Both the position numbers and the translations under genes were made by a program. DNA of 64,000 bases from Heterodera schachtii (lineage: Eukaryota; Nematoda; Chromadorea; Rhabditida; Heteroderidae): assembly GCA_023374025.1 (NCBI GenBank), contig SIJG01000177.1:47446-111445 (forward strand), read 5' to 3'. Position 1 is the first letter of the stretch. Each line of letters opens with the position of its first letter. This document shows, piece after piece, positions 47,401 through 60,235 of this stretch. The notes under the pieces were generated by a model. The model was given only the letters and a program-made list of their open reading frames with translations, had not been told where the DNA came from and did not search any database.

Positions 47401-49865
47401 AAAAACGATTTAAAATAAAATTCAAATTATAATTGAGAAATTATAATCAAATAACGAAAAAATAAAAAAAAACATATTTAAAAAGTAAATTAAATAATTA
47501 TAAAAATTCGCCATAATCTTTGTCATCTATACTCATTCACAAAACATAAAAAGGTAAAGAAAATTAAATTGAAATAAAATTCATGTTCGTCTACTATTCA
47601 TAATGCGTGCAATTGTCATGAGAAATGCTAATAAATCGGAAAGAAAATAAATAAATACAAATAAAAATAACAATAAAATTTGTACTATTTATTTCAGCGA
47701 ATTGGATATTTCGGATATAAATTCCGAAATTTGAGAATTTAACTCATTTTTCATTTTTTTAATTTTTAAGATAGTTTTCTCTTAAAAAATAAAAGATACA
47801 CTAACCTTTTAAAAGATGTAAAATAATTTTCTTAAATAGTTTCACAAATTTTTTAGAAATTTATGACTTTTAATATTAATAAAATTCAAAAAATATTAAG
47901 TTGATCTTCTTCTTCATAATGAGAGAAATTGTCATGAGTAAATGTTTATAAATTGGAAAGAAAATAAATAAGATACTAATAAAAATATGTACTAATAAAA
48001 AATAATAATTTATAAACCTATTGATTTAGAAAAAATTTTTTCAATAAGAATTTAATTATAAATATTTATAAAATTATAACTAGAAAAGTAATGGAAGAAA
48101 ATAATTTATAAACATATTGATTTAGAAAAGTTTTTCAAAAAGATTTTCTTTGAAAACTGGATTATTTAAAATATAGTCACCTTATTTCGATAAAATAGTA
48201 AATTATGGAAATTAAATCTTCTCTGGACATAACAAAATAATAAACGGAGCTCGTCCATAAATATAGTAAAATTAATTGAATAATTTATTTTCGAAATATA
48301 AACCTAAAAAGATTACTTAGAAATTTTAATAAATTTAAATAACAAATCTACAAATAAGCATACAAAACTTATTGTACTGTTTATTTCATCGAATTGAATA
48401 ATTTCATAACTTTATACGGTTTTTATTAAATAATGTACTTTAATAGTAAGAATATTTCTGCATAATAAGAATTTAATAACAAAGCATTAAATTATAATTG
48501 GAAACAATATAACATAATTTATCAAAAAACTATGACTCATTGTAATGAAGATATCCCCAAACAGGAAATAGCATAAAAACTGAAAATAAAGATAAAGGAA
48601 AATAAAAGACACAGAAACGTTTTAAAAGATATTTTGAGAAAAATGGATTTTGTTTATTATTTTTCATTGAATTAAAATCCGACCTTATATTATTTGAGGA
48701 ATCATTGCTTAATCAAATCCAAAACAATTCATATAAAATGAGAAAAACTGATTTAGGAAATCAAATATAAAAATGTAAAAAATAATTATAAATCTTTTAA
48801 TTTTAACTCAACTAGACCGAATATCGGAAAAATGGAAATTAAAATTAATTTTGAATAAATAATCACCCCGTTCATTAATGTTTATTATGACAAAAAGTCT
48901 ATATAAAAGTAAGGATTACATATGTATTTCCTTGTTTAAAAGAAGAGGAAAACTGTGATACTTTAGTTGAATATAATTTAACAATTCAATTTTAAAAATG
49001 CAATGTATAAAAGCCCATTTTAGTAAAATATTTTCTCATCATTAATTACTAATTTAGTCAGCTTAAAATGTAAAATTAATAATCAACAGATGACGAATGA
49101 TTATAATAGGAAAAGCAGCGACCAAACAGAACATTAATATGAATAGAAATAGACAAATTTATAAAATTAAAAAATTGTATATAAAAATTATTTAAAGAAA
49201 TGGATAAAAAAGATAATCGAACTTTTAATATATTTGAATAAAAATTTAATTATAAATATTCATAAATTTATAACTAAAAAAGTAGTGGAAGAATTGTTGG
49301 TTGGCATGAGCACAGGGAACATTTTGTTCAAAAATAAAATCGAGAAAGAACTCTAACAAAAACAATAAAAAAAAATTCAAGAAACAACTGCTCAAAAACG
49401 AAATAATAAGGTAACCAATGATATTTGTTAATTGAAAAAATAAAAGCGTAAATCAATTGAAAAAAAATATAAATAAATATTAAATTAATATAAGTGCAAA
49501 TTGAATCTAGTAATCAGAAACACAAAATAAAAAATATTGAAACATTAAAATATTTCTGTAAAATTTGTCCTAATACAACGAGCATTTATTTGTTTTAATT
49601 TAATTTTTTTCATTTTATTTTTGTGTTATTTGCGTTGGATTCGAATGATTAAAAGTCAAAACAAAAAATATTTATTGTTGTTAATTTATCATTAAACCAC
49701 AATCTATTAAAAATATTGAAGCAGCTCAAATTTTTAATTAAATTTTATTCTCACTATTTAAAATTTCACATCCCTTGCAAAATATGTTAAATAAATGCCA
49801 AAGGAAGTAATACGTTCTATGATAAATTATCATTTAACACTACGTGAAAACGAATTTTTGTAAAA
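44434..49865. other. gene-free A-rich DNA
   Basis: No gene recognised. It includes an AGGCA-repeat patch (44776-44875) and two related islands about 316 bases apart (47617, 47933) with CATTT(A)CTCATGACAATT on the minus strand, probably an old tandem duplication. A small hydrophobic minus-strand frame (49063-49134) is discussed in the findings. Confidence 0.4.
44776..44875. mobile_element. AGGCA-repeat MITE fragment
   Basis: Repeats of AGGCAC/ATAGGCA/AAAATAGGCA, seven or more in 100 bases, like the subterminal arrays of the 8058-8446 element. The ends are not resolved. Confidence 0.4.
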
Positions 49866-50250
49866 TACAGGGCGACAAATAAGTAATGTCCCACTTTTAA
49901 ATTTCTTATATCTCGAAAAGAAAAAAACATAATTAATATTCATATTAAAGCCCATTCAATTCTCTTTAAAGAGAACGGAATAAAAAACAAAAATCTCATT
50001 CTAACTTAGTGTAATGGAAGCATCAAAAATTATGACCCATTTTTGACGCCAAAAGTTACTGTGCTTAGAGAATAAAAAAATTCTAACAACCGAACTAAGT
50101 GAAGCAAAACAATGAATTCACGTGGAGAATATGGCATAACTTAGTTCTTTAAAATAAGCTTGATATCAGTGATAATTACTGTTTCTAAGGTCAGAAAAAC
50201 ATCAAAACGCGAGTTATCAGAAATCATTGATTTCAACGAATTGCTCATCA
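49866..50250 (+). mobile_element. TACAGGGTGACAAATAAG element, copy 2
   Basis: Starts TACAGGGCGACAAATAAGTA and aligns with the reverse complement of 23087-23473 over its length, including CCATTCAATTCTCTTTAAAG, TTTTGACGCCAAAAG and CATTGATTTCAACGAA. No open frame is shared by both copies, so this is a non-autonomous or decayed Tc1/mariner-like family. Confidence 0.6.
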
Positions 50251-50269
50251 AGTCATTCTTACCAGTGTA

Positions 50270-50425
50270 ATTTTACTCCCGTTTTTGGGGTAAAATTTCC
50301 AAGAGCGGGATCGGGAGTTCAAAATTTTCCGGGACGGGAGTCTCTAATGAAAATCCCGTAAAAATCCCGTTCACCGAAAAAAGCGGGACCGGGAATTCCG
50401 TAAAAATCCCGCGGGCTCCAATATA
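50270..50425. mobile_element. GCGGGA/TCCCG-rich MITE fragment
   Basis: Repeated AATCCCGTAAAAATCCCG and GCGGGA(T/C)CGGGA words in A+T-rich DNA. Termini are unclear. It belongs with the ACCGGGA/GATCCCG class seen at 9.7, 28.4, 36.6 and 51.3 kb. Confidence 0.4.
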
Positions 50426-51294
50426 TTACAATATAAAAATATCAAACTAGAGGAAAAGGAAAAGTATTCATATATTACACTGATAAATTCTGACAAAATA
50501 AATTAATTAATAACTAATATTTTAATTAATAAAATGTTTAATGAATAAATACAAAACAATGAAAAAAACCTCAAATATAGAAATAAATAAAGCATTTATG
50601 ATTATACGATATTGCAAAAGCTGAAAAAAGCATTTACAATTTTCTTACCTGAAATTAAAGGTATAATTGAATTAATATAACAAAAAACTTAAATTTTTTT
50701 GAACATTTATTTTGTCATTTAATTAAAATATCATTTTTAAATTAATTTGTAAATTACAAAAATTTCTTATATTCAAAAAAAATATTAAATTTTCTTAAAA
50801 AATCATTTAATGCTAATTAATTTAAAAAATAAATATAAAGCAGCTCATTTAAGCTATAATATAAAATGTTAAGAATATGGTCAATTTTGAAAAATAAATA
50901 CTAAAAAAGAAAAAAGCATATTAAAAAAATAATATTAATAAACTCAAACAAAATATTCAATTTAATATTTTTCATACGATTATACTAAAAATAGAAAGCA
51001 GGAAAATAATTAATAAAAAATAATAAAAAAAACAATGATAAAAAGACCAGTATATATTCATAAAATTGTAAAAAAAAAGTAATATTGAATATTCATCCTC
51101 ATCGACAACGATATCATCCCTTCATCAAGATTAAAAGACCAATATACCAAATTATAAAAAAAACAATATTGAATTCTAAATATATTAATATATTTTCAAA
51201 TAATTGTTAAAATTATAACAGCAATAAAAATATAAAAATCAACATTGTAAGAAATAAAATAAACTAATTTTCTTAATGAAATATAATATAATTA
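50426..51294. other. gene-free A-rich DNA
   Basis: No gene seen. An island at 51095-51130 (CATCGACAACGATATCATCCC) resembles those at 36160 and 43010 in the AAGATTGAA/AAGATTAAA that follows. Confidence 0.4.
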
Positions 51295-51780
51295 GAGTTG
51301 CACGGGCCGGGACCGGGGACGGGAATTCCCGGTTTTTTCAGGTCCCGGTCCAGGTTTTTGAAAAAATTGAAATCCCGGTCCCGGTTTTGGCAGTTCCGGT
51401 CCCAGCGGGACTAAATAAGCACTGGTAAGAATGGGGGTCTGGTAAGAAAAGATAAGAAAATTGAGGAGGAGAAATTTTTGAGAAAAAAAATAATTTATTT
51501 CATTTAAAGCATTTTTGTTCAATTGAAATTTAATTAATAATAAATATTTCAACTTAAAAATTATTATTTTTTCTTTTTTAAACAGCCTAAAACCACAAAT
51601 TAGCCAAATATTTGGTTATTTTTTGACAAATTCTTTTAACAAATCTTACTAAAAATTTCAAAATTTCCGGTGGCGCCTATCGGCACTGACGAACCCCGGC
51701 CCCACCCCAAATGTTCCCAAAAAGTTTTTTTTTGAAAAAACAGCGTCACAAAACGAGCGATTTAAAAAAAATTTAAGATA
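51295..51780 (+). mobile_element. TAGAG-type ACCGGGA element, right-truncated copy
   Basis: Left end TAGAGTTGCACGGGCCGGGACC. It then aligns with 28366-28935, including GTAAGAATGGGGGTCT, a GATA stem-loop region (51667-51691, stem decayed) and AACAGCGTCACAAAA. The right-hand GGTCCCGG array and TIR are missing. It lacks the tRNA-like insertion present in the other copy. Confidence 0.7.
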
Positions 51781-54700
51781 TTTAAATTTATTAAAAAATA
51801 AGAATTTTTTAAAATATTGATAAGTTTTTATTATTTTTCGAATTTATCTATTTTTATTTATATTAAACTCTTAGCGAGTTCTAAGTCGTTTCCTAAAAAC
51901 CTCCAATGGGTAGAAAAACAAAAAAATGTATAACATATAAATTCATAACTTGGTTTAATTTCTCATGGTTTCATTTAATAGCTCTTAAAAAATAGTTAAA
52001 AAGTTTTCCCTAATTTAACCTAAAAGATAAATTCAAAATACATAAATAAAAATAATAATTATAAAGCAGAATTTACAAAATTGAAATTTTCTGATTTTTC
52101 CCACAAAAGTAACAAAAAATGCATTTAAATACTTAATAAATTCTGTAAAATGTTCAATTAAATTATTTCAAAAGAAGGAATGAAAATTACACATTCAATT
52201 AAAAAAATCACATATGGAGTAATGAAAATAACTACTTAAATAGAAATAATTAAAACATAAAAATTGATCTATTTATGTATGTATTTTCTTTTTAGAATTA
52301 TACTTTGCAATTCACAATATTTAATTAACATTTTAAACGCTTATTACGATAAATATTTTTTTAGACTAATGAGTATGTTTGTTGACCCTGAACTAACGAC
52401 CAATTAGCACAAAGTATGAACAATTCGTGATTTTGAAAATAAATTTTATAATGTTTAAAATATACATATTTTAACACCTAAATAATTATTTAAATTTAAT
52501 TACTTAAATATGAAGAAAAAATAATTAAATTCATTAAAAATAGTATTATTTTAAAAACAAAACATATAAACAAAAAATACAATTTAAAAATTAATAACTT
52601 TTAAAATTTCAAAATAGAAAATAAAATAAATAATTAACACCATTGCTTTGATGACTATATAATGAAGAGAGTAAGAAAATACTATTGAAAGTGACAATAA
52701 ATAAATAATTTATTTAAATAAAATCTGAATTATTTCTAAATATAACTTCGCGTAACGCACAACAAATCAGACTGAGCAGGCCATGATTAATTGGATTAAA
52801 AAATTAAGATTTAATACACTTTTATTAATTAAACTTTAATCTACATTAATAAACAAAATAAAAAACAAAATTTTAAATGCAAATTGTTACAATAAATATT
52901 TAAATTATTTTAGTTCTTTAAATTACCAAATGATTGTGTCGACCACTTTAGTTGGATGTCGATTGTGGATTACAAGTTTATAAAAATAAAAGGTTTAATA
53001 AATAATTAATTAATCTATCAAATGTTCATCTAATTAAAAAAATATATAAATTAAAAATATTGAAATATGTAGATAACGGAAAATACGAACAATTTGAAAT
53101 AAAATGCTGGCGAACAACATCCATGCGTCTAACTGGTACTATCTAAAGCAAGGAAATAAAATATTAAAAATATTATCTAAAAAAAAAGAAGTAAAATCAC
53201 TGAAAGTTGCTGGCCTATAATAAAGAATTTAATTAATAATTAATTTGATAGAAATTGATTTGGATCAAAATCATAAATAAATAATAAAAGGAATAATGAT
53301 TACACCTATATTTTAAAGAAATATTTTTGTAAATAAAATTAATTTCAATGTGAATTTAATTTTAAAAAAACTAAATTAAATGCCAAATAAACAATGCACA
53401 ACGGATGTTGACCGTCGTGGAAGAGGTCAAGGAAAAATTGGAAAAATAAAAAGTAATGAGAACAATGCAAAATGAAGGCATAATAAACATATAATTTTCC
53501 TGATCATTTTGTCGGAAATGGCCAGATTAAAAAAAAAATCTTGAAGAAAATTGGAAATTAAATAATTGAATAAAATTTTTAATATTGTATATAAATTTAG
53601 AAATGCAAAAATCCATTATTACCTTTTTGAATTAAATCTAAATTTAAAAAAAAATTATTTTCTCAAATTTATATTTAAAAAGTAATCTTCCGTTAATTTT
53701 TAAATCACCATGAACAACTACGTACTTACGATCAGCTAGCAAGATAATATTTATTGAAATAAACCCATAATAATATTTATTAAAACTTAAATTAACAAAT
53801 AGTTAAAACTGCTTAAAAATATCATTTCAGTGCGTATACCCAACTCAATATTCAGGGATTTAAAGAGAATATAAAATAATTTTTTCATATCTTATAATTT
53901 TTAATTCCAGAAATTAATCTTTTAGGTTTTTTAATAAATAAAAAAACAAAAGATACAGCAATGATTTTTAAAAGAAGGAAATGGAAGAACTTTTGCTTTT
54001 TTATTTAATACATTTTCTTAATAATAAATATTTATGTAAATATTAATTATTTATTTCTTAACCAAAAAAGGCATTCTTTATCATCCAGAGACAATAATAG
54101 AATTTAAAGAAAATAAAAAAATTATTATAAATTTAAAACTTCATTATAAATATTCTTTGAAGCTTAAAAATTAAAGTTAAAAAACTGAAGCAAAAAAATT
54201 TTATTAAATCGAATATGTAAATTCAGCCTATCAAAATAGCAAATCTACAAATAAACAAAAATTTTTAAAATAACTTCTATAATTAAGTACATTAATAAGT
54301 ATTATTTTTATCGATATAAAAATATAATATCTTTATTAAAATTGCAATAATTTCAAATAAATTTTCTAATAAAAAAATAAAAAATAAATTTCTTAATTTA
54401 ACGTAAATTAGTATAATAAAATACAACAAATAAAAATTTATTAAAAATATTATAAAAATGAAAATGAAAGGATACAAAAACAAAACAAATTATTACTTAA
54501 TAATGTGATTCACTCTTGTTCTTTATGAGTGCCAAAACCATTATAAATTTAAGAGATCCAAACATTTATCAAATATTTGAAAATAAGATTAACAATTCAT
54601 TAAAAGGAATAAAAAAAGAAAAAAAGGATGTTAATAAATTATTAAAATCAAAAGCTATCCAATCCGAGTGCGAATAATAGTAATCATAACTTTAATCATT

Positions 54701-57700
54701 AATAAAAAAATTAATTAAATGAATTGAAAAGGCAAAAAAAACATTTTTGTTTACATATATATTACAAAGAAGCTGCTAAATACTCTGGCTGTATTCGTTT
54801 AAATTGGTTTTTAAAAATAACATTTTATGTGAAAAGAATTTTAGACAAATAAATTTAAAGACAATAGTCAAAGTGTAAACTAAATTATTTTTAAAAAACA
54901 TCTAAAAATATATAATAAAATTTTATTAAAAAATAAATTTGTTTACGAAAAGATTGAAAGAGTAAAAAAAAAAAAATAATTAAACATTAAATAAAAAATT
55001 GAATTAAAAACTTGAAAAAAAGAATAAAACTACTGAATATTTATTAAAAATGAATTTACAAAGAAAATATTATTCATAATAAAATTAAACTAAGAGTTTA
55101 TACATAATTTTGATAAAATTATATTGTAATAAGCGAAAAAATAAGAGAATATATTCACAGAAACAAAAATTTTGTCCCAAATAAGTATTCGGCATAGCGT
55201 TTTTCAAAAAATCACATTCACTAAAAAATTAAATGTTTAAATGATATTTTTAATTAAAATTGAGTTAACATAAATTGTAACAAATTAATTTAATTTGCGT
55301 TAAAATAAGTGGATTTTGCTGAAAGTAAGCAGTATTATAAAAAATAATAACATTAATAACATATTACGAAAAAAATTTAAATTTATAAAAAATAAACATT
55401 CGTATTCGAAAATACTACGAGTTTAGTGATAATGGGTAATTCGATATGAAATAGGAAAATAACGCTAAGATTTGCCTGAAAAATTTAATTTTTCGAGTTT
55501 TTGCGTGCAAAATTCACTTCCATTTTCGCTTTCGTCCACAATTCAATTTTTAATTTTTTTATATTTTTAAAGCGAAATGACTATGCTATCTTAATTCTCA
55601 ATAATGCGTTAATAATCTATTTTTTTAATTATTATATTATTTTATTCCTTGGAAAGCATGTCGCAAAACAATCATATCTTGTGTTTTGAACTTAAAAGAT
55701 CGGTTAAATTAAATTAAAAATATAAAAAATATATATATTAATAAAAGTTAAGCTGTAATAATCTAAAAAATATTTTTTGGATTAGGATTTCAAAACTAAA
55801 ATTTGATCTCGAAAATATAAACTTTAAGAAATCTTCACTACTTTTTAAAATTAAAATTACTGCATGGCAAAAAAAAGATTAATATTTCAGTTAATTTCTT
55901 CTTAAACGAAATAATATTCTTCACTTAAAAATTTTTTTTAAGTATAAAATTATTTTTATTTTCTCTAAATTTTTTCATTTATTCCATGACTTGTTGCGCG
56001 ATAAAATCCAAATAATTTTGATTGAGCCATAATTTTTTGTAAATAATAAATATTAATAATCAAAAACTTTATTATTATCGCTTTTTGATTTTATAATTCA
56101 ATAATTTGTCACTCTCCTAATTATAGCAGTTGCCAAAAGCAACTTATTAATAATTTATTTTATGTTCTATTTAAAGCCTTTAATTAATGCCGCGGCCATT
56201 TTCCTAATCACTTGGATTAATGCGTGGATAATCGGTAATGGTATATTATTTTTGTTAATTTTTGCAAATTAATTTTATTTTTTCTTATTCTATTCTTTTT
56301 TTATAATTAAAATTATTATTTACAAAGTTTAATTTTTTTTGTTAGTCTTTCGTACTTTTAGTCGTTTAATAATCTTCACGAATGATATTTTAAACAGTTA
56401 AAACTGATATTTTTTTAATTTATTTTTTTAATTATATTATTATTTATATTATTAGTTTTATGTTATTAATTTTTTTTCTTCTTCTTCCAGAATTGACGTT
56501 TGTCGGGTGCCATTTGCGACCAAATTAAAAATTGCTTACTGTTTGCTAAATATAAATTATATTTAATCGATAAAACCAATATGGAGTTTATTCAAATTTT
56601 GCACTTGAAAGTCATTTTTTGAAATAAAAATAAAATTTTAAGCAGAATTTATTTAAGAGAAAGCTATTATTATTATTATTATTATATATATCGTTTAACG
56701 TTCCAACGTCTGTGAATTGATATAAATGTTTAAAGACTTATTTTATTATATTTATAAATATTCAATTTACGAATTTTTAAAGATTTTTTTATTGGTCTTT
56801 TTAAGTTCATTTCTTTCGTAAAAGAAATTGGATATGGATAAAGCTTTTAGTTTAATTTTTATTTTTATTTAAAATTAAATTATTTACGTTTTAAAAAATA
56901 AGTAAATGTTAAAATATAAATCTATTCGGATGCTTTTTGATTAACAGGTCATTTTTAATCCCGGTGATTCAATTTAAAAATTTTAGCGTTTAAATGAAAG
57001 TCGTTTGGCTTTTCGGGATTACGGGTTCTTTGAATTTGGAGAAAACTTAGAATTATATTTAAAAAATCTACAAAAAACAAAAATAACCAATTGAAAATGA
57101 AATTTTAAAGGACTGGCGGCACGCAAATTTTTCATTGTGTATTATGCTTTCAGATTTTTTTTTTATCTGTTTTTTGGTTCTTTTATATAAGTTATGCTTT
57201 TAAAATATAATTAAAAAATAATTATTAGTATTAATATTTTTCACATTTGAAAATAAATCGCTTTTTCGTATTTAATTTTAAATGCCTTAACTAATTCAAT
57301 CTGACTATTCGAAAAAGCTATAAGCTATTTCTAGCAAAAATTTTTGCGAAATTAGAAAGAGGGAGGCCTTAGAGGTGGTTCCAATAATGAAAATTTGGAA
57401 ACCATAATTAATAAATACTTTATTTTTCCATTGTTTAGTTTTTTGTCCATATTTCCATTCGGATAAAAGAATTTAAAATTTAAAATTTTAACATTTTATC
57501 TCCTGAATTTTTGCTTCTATATGTTTTATTAATGATGCTTCTCTAATATTAGGTTTAAATAAATATACCAAGCAATTTTATCAACTTTATCAATGTTATA
57601 ATAAATTTTAATTTTTTTTTTTAAGAAAAGAGATACAAAACTAAAAAATTTGGAAATAATTTTTGCTAGAGTGGTTGGGACAGTTCTTTTTTAAAATAAT

Positions 57701-59880
57701 GTGATTTTTAAAAAATGGAGAAGACAATAATTGCGGAATAAATAAATAGTTAATGAAATTTAAATATAATTTTTTTATTTGCTTTAAGAAAAAATAAATT
57801 TAATAATAAAAATGTTTTAAAATGTTTCTTTTAGTCCATATATAATATTTTATATAAAAGTGGTACCAAAGTATGCTAAAAAAACAATTAATTTAATATT
57901 TCAATATAGTATTATTTCGTATCTCTTTTTTCTAAATATTTCATTGACTACGTTTATTATAATAAAAATTATTATAAGGTTCAAAATAAATACAATTTAA
58001 AGCACCATTAAAAGAAATAAAATAGATTAAATATGTTATTTTCTTAACTGTTGAAATGAATTTTCTTTATCATAATTCCCCGTTTTTACGCCGCGGAAAG
58101 ATTCATTTTATTATTATGCCCTACAAAATTTTGTTCAAAATTTATTTAGATATTTTAAATTATCGAATGTAAATTCTTTTTAATTTATTATAAAAAAATC
58201 AAAATTAAAATTCAAAATATAAATTTTCATTTATCTTTTTCATTTATAAATCTACATTCGCCCCTTATACAAATGATTGATCAAAAGAAAGATAAATTTT
58301 AAAATGATCTTTAATAATTTTCAATTCCAGAGATTTTTACAATTTTTCAACTCCATGACAATTTTAAAATAAAATTTTATAAATTTTAATTTTTAATTTT
58401 TCCTAAAATCCATTATTTTTTGTCTTAATTAGTTTCAGAATCGAGGGCTAAAAAAAATTTGTTTGATTATATTAGTATAGAAATAAAATACTATTCTTTG
58501 AATTAAATATATTATTAAAGAAATGTTAAACTGATTAAACAGTTTTATTATTTTTGATATACTTTTATATTCATAATTTATCTTTTATTAAGTTTCAGAA
58601 AAATATTACCAATTCCTTAAAACTTTTAATAAAATTTGTGTTTTAAATCTAATCTATAAAAATAACAATATTAATTAAATACATGTATTTTTAAATTTTT
58701 ATTTGATTATTTAATTAACTTCATTAATGATTTCAATTTTATATGGCTTTTATTTTTAAAGAAAATTTTCTTGAAAATTTTATTATTTTTTATCTTGCAT
58801 TTTGGCTCAATGAATTTCCATTTAAATATTATTTGCTAAATTCAATTAGTTTTATTCTTTTATTCATTATTATTTTTATTATTATTATTTTATCAGTATT
58901 TTATAATATAAAAATGCAAACTGAAGTCCATTGCTAATTGTAGTTCGGATAAACCTTCTTGTTTAATTTTTGATTATTTTTATGTAATATTAGAGTTTAT
59001 TTTGTCACTTTTTACATCATATTCAATTTAGTCGCAGATAATTAGAAAAAGATTTTGTTATAATGCTTTTTTTAATAATTATTTTATTACCAATTAGAAA
59101 AAGATTTTGTTATAATGTTTTATTACCAAAATTCGTTTTTTTAATTGTATATCACTTTTTCATATCATTTTTATTATTGATTTTAGCAGTTAAAAAGTAA
59201 GTTTAAAATTATAAGCTCTGATTATGACTCTTATTAATGTAATATTTTTCAAAAAATTCAAGATAAAATTATTATTGATTATTTTGATAGCTATTTAAAT
59301 TATAAACTATTTTTACACTCTAAAAGATTTGTTTTTATCATGACCAGTTAAGTGTTTTTAAGAATAAACATTTTTAAATCTTACAAAAATCTTTCGTACA
59401 ATTAATAATTTAAATTGATTCTTTTAAAAAATTATTTTCCTTGTTGTAACAATAATTTTTGATAATTTATTAGGCATCTTTCCATTTTCTTCTTAAAATT
59501 TGGAATCATTCAAACAGCTCTTTGAATAAATTATTTTATTAATTAATTATTTATTTTTATTTTTTTGAAATATAAATATTTTTTAGAATTAGTTCATTTT
59601 TTATTTCTAATTCTTGCATTCTTGCATAATTGCTGCTACTTCTTCTTCGCACAATTACACGTAATTTGTTTATTGTTTATTTGTATATTAAAAAAAGGAA
59701 TTTTCTTCAAAATTCTAATATACAGCCATTACGTATTACATATTTCGGAATTTTAGACAAATATCCAATCAATGACCAAATTTATGAAAATAAAATTTTC
59801 TTTTTGAGAATTATCTATACAAGAATAGAAGGTGTTGCTATTTTTGTGGTAAAACCTCTAAACGTTTAAATTGATTTGAC
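51781..59880. other. gene-free A+T-rich DNA with strand-bias switch near 55.3 kb
   Basis: A-rich on plus to about 55.3 kb and T-rich from about 55.5 to 60 kb. Unexplained islands lie at 52740-52790, 53090-53130, 53395-53480, 56485-56530 and 58070-58100. A near-exact short tandem repeat (TTAGAAAAAGATTTTGTTAT, twice) is at 59041-59130. No gene recognised. Confidence 0.4.
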
Positions 59881-60018
59881 TCACAAAAGCCGATTGGATG
59901 CACCAAAAAATTTCTCCTCTCGAAACAGAGAAGTCCAAGCTTGTCAATAATTTAATTAATCAAAAATAGTGGGAGTTCTAAAAAAGTTTTTTTTCGAAAT
60001 TAAAATAGCAATTAACTT

Positions 60019-60102
60019 CTTTAGGGTTTTCTTGGGCGCTGAGAACGATAGGAACAGATTTCCGCTGTTTTATCGTTCTCAGCGCTTAAGAAAACCTTTA
60101 AG
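60019..60102. ncRNA. 84-nt precursor-like hairpin (candidate only)
   Basis: The arms 60019-60050 and 60071-60102 pair over 32 positions (28 Watson-Crick, 3 G-U, 1 mismatch). An inner AACAG/CTGTT extends the stem to a 7-nt loop. It contains GCGCTGAGAACGATA and its complement, far richer in GC than the flanks. Size, stem length and small loop fit a microRNA precursor. A palindromic transposon remnant would look the same, and there is no expression evidence. Confidence 0.4.
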
Positions 60103-60119
60103 TTTTTTTATTTGATTTT

Positions 60120-60235
60120 GAGTTGGTACCGTATTCGGCAATTTTTCCATTTTGGGTAACGCGAGGGATCGGGGTCCGGCGGTGCCGATAGGCGCTGCTA
60201 AATTAAATAAATTCTGCCATTTTTTTAAATTTTTT
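60120..60235 (+). repeat. GATA stem-loop repeat, copy 5
   Basis: Hairpin near 60178-60199: GGCGGTGCC, GATA, GGCGCTGC, preceded by GGGATCGGGGTCC as in other copies. Confidence 0.6.

Noticed and set aside
3061..53481. CTCATG as a conserved start-site or promoter signal of the islands
   Set aside because: With about 10% each of C and G, roughly eight chance copies are expected on both strands of 64 kb, so the hexamer alone is not evidence. Only the longer shared head motif and the 26.8/40.6-kb pair were retained.
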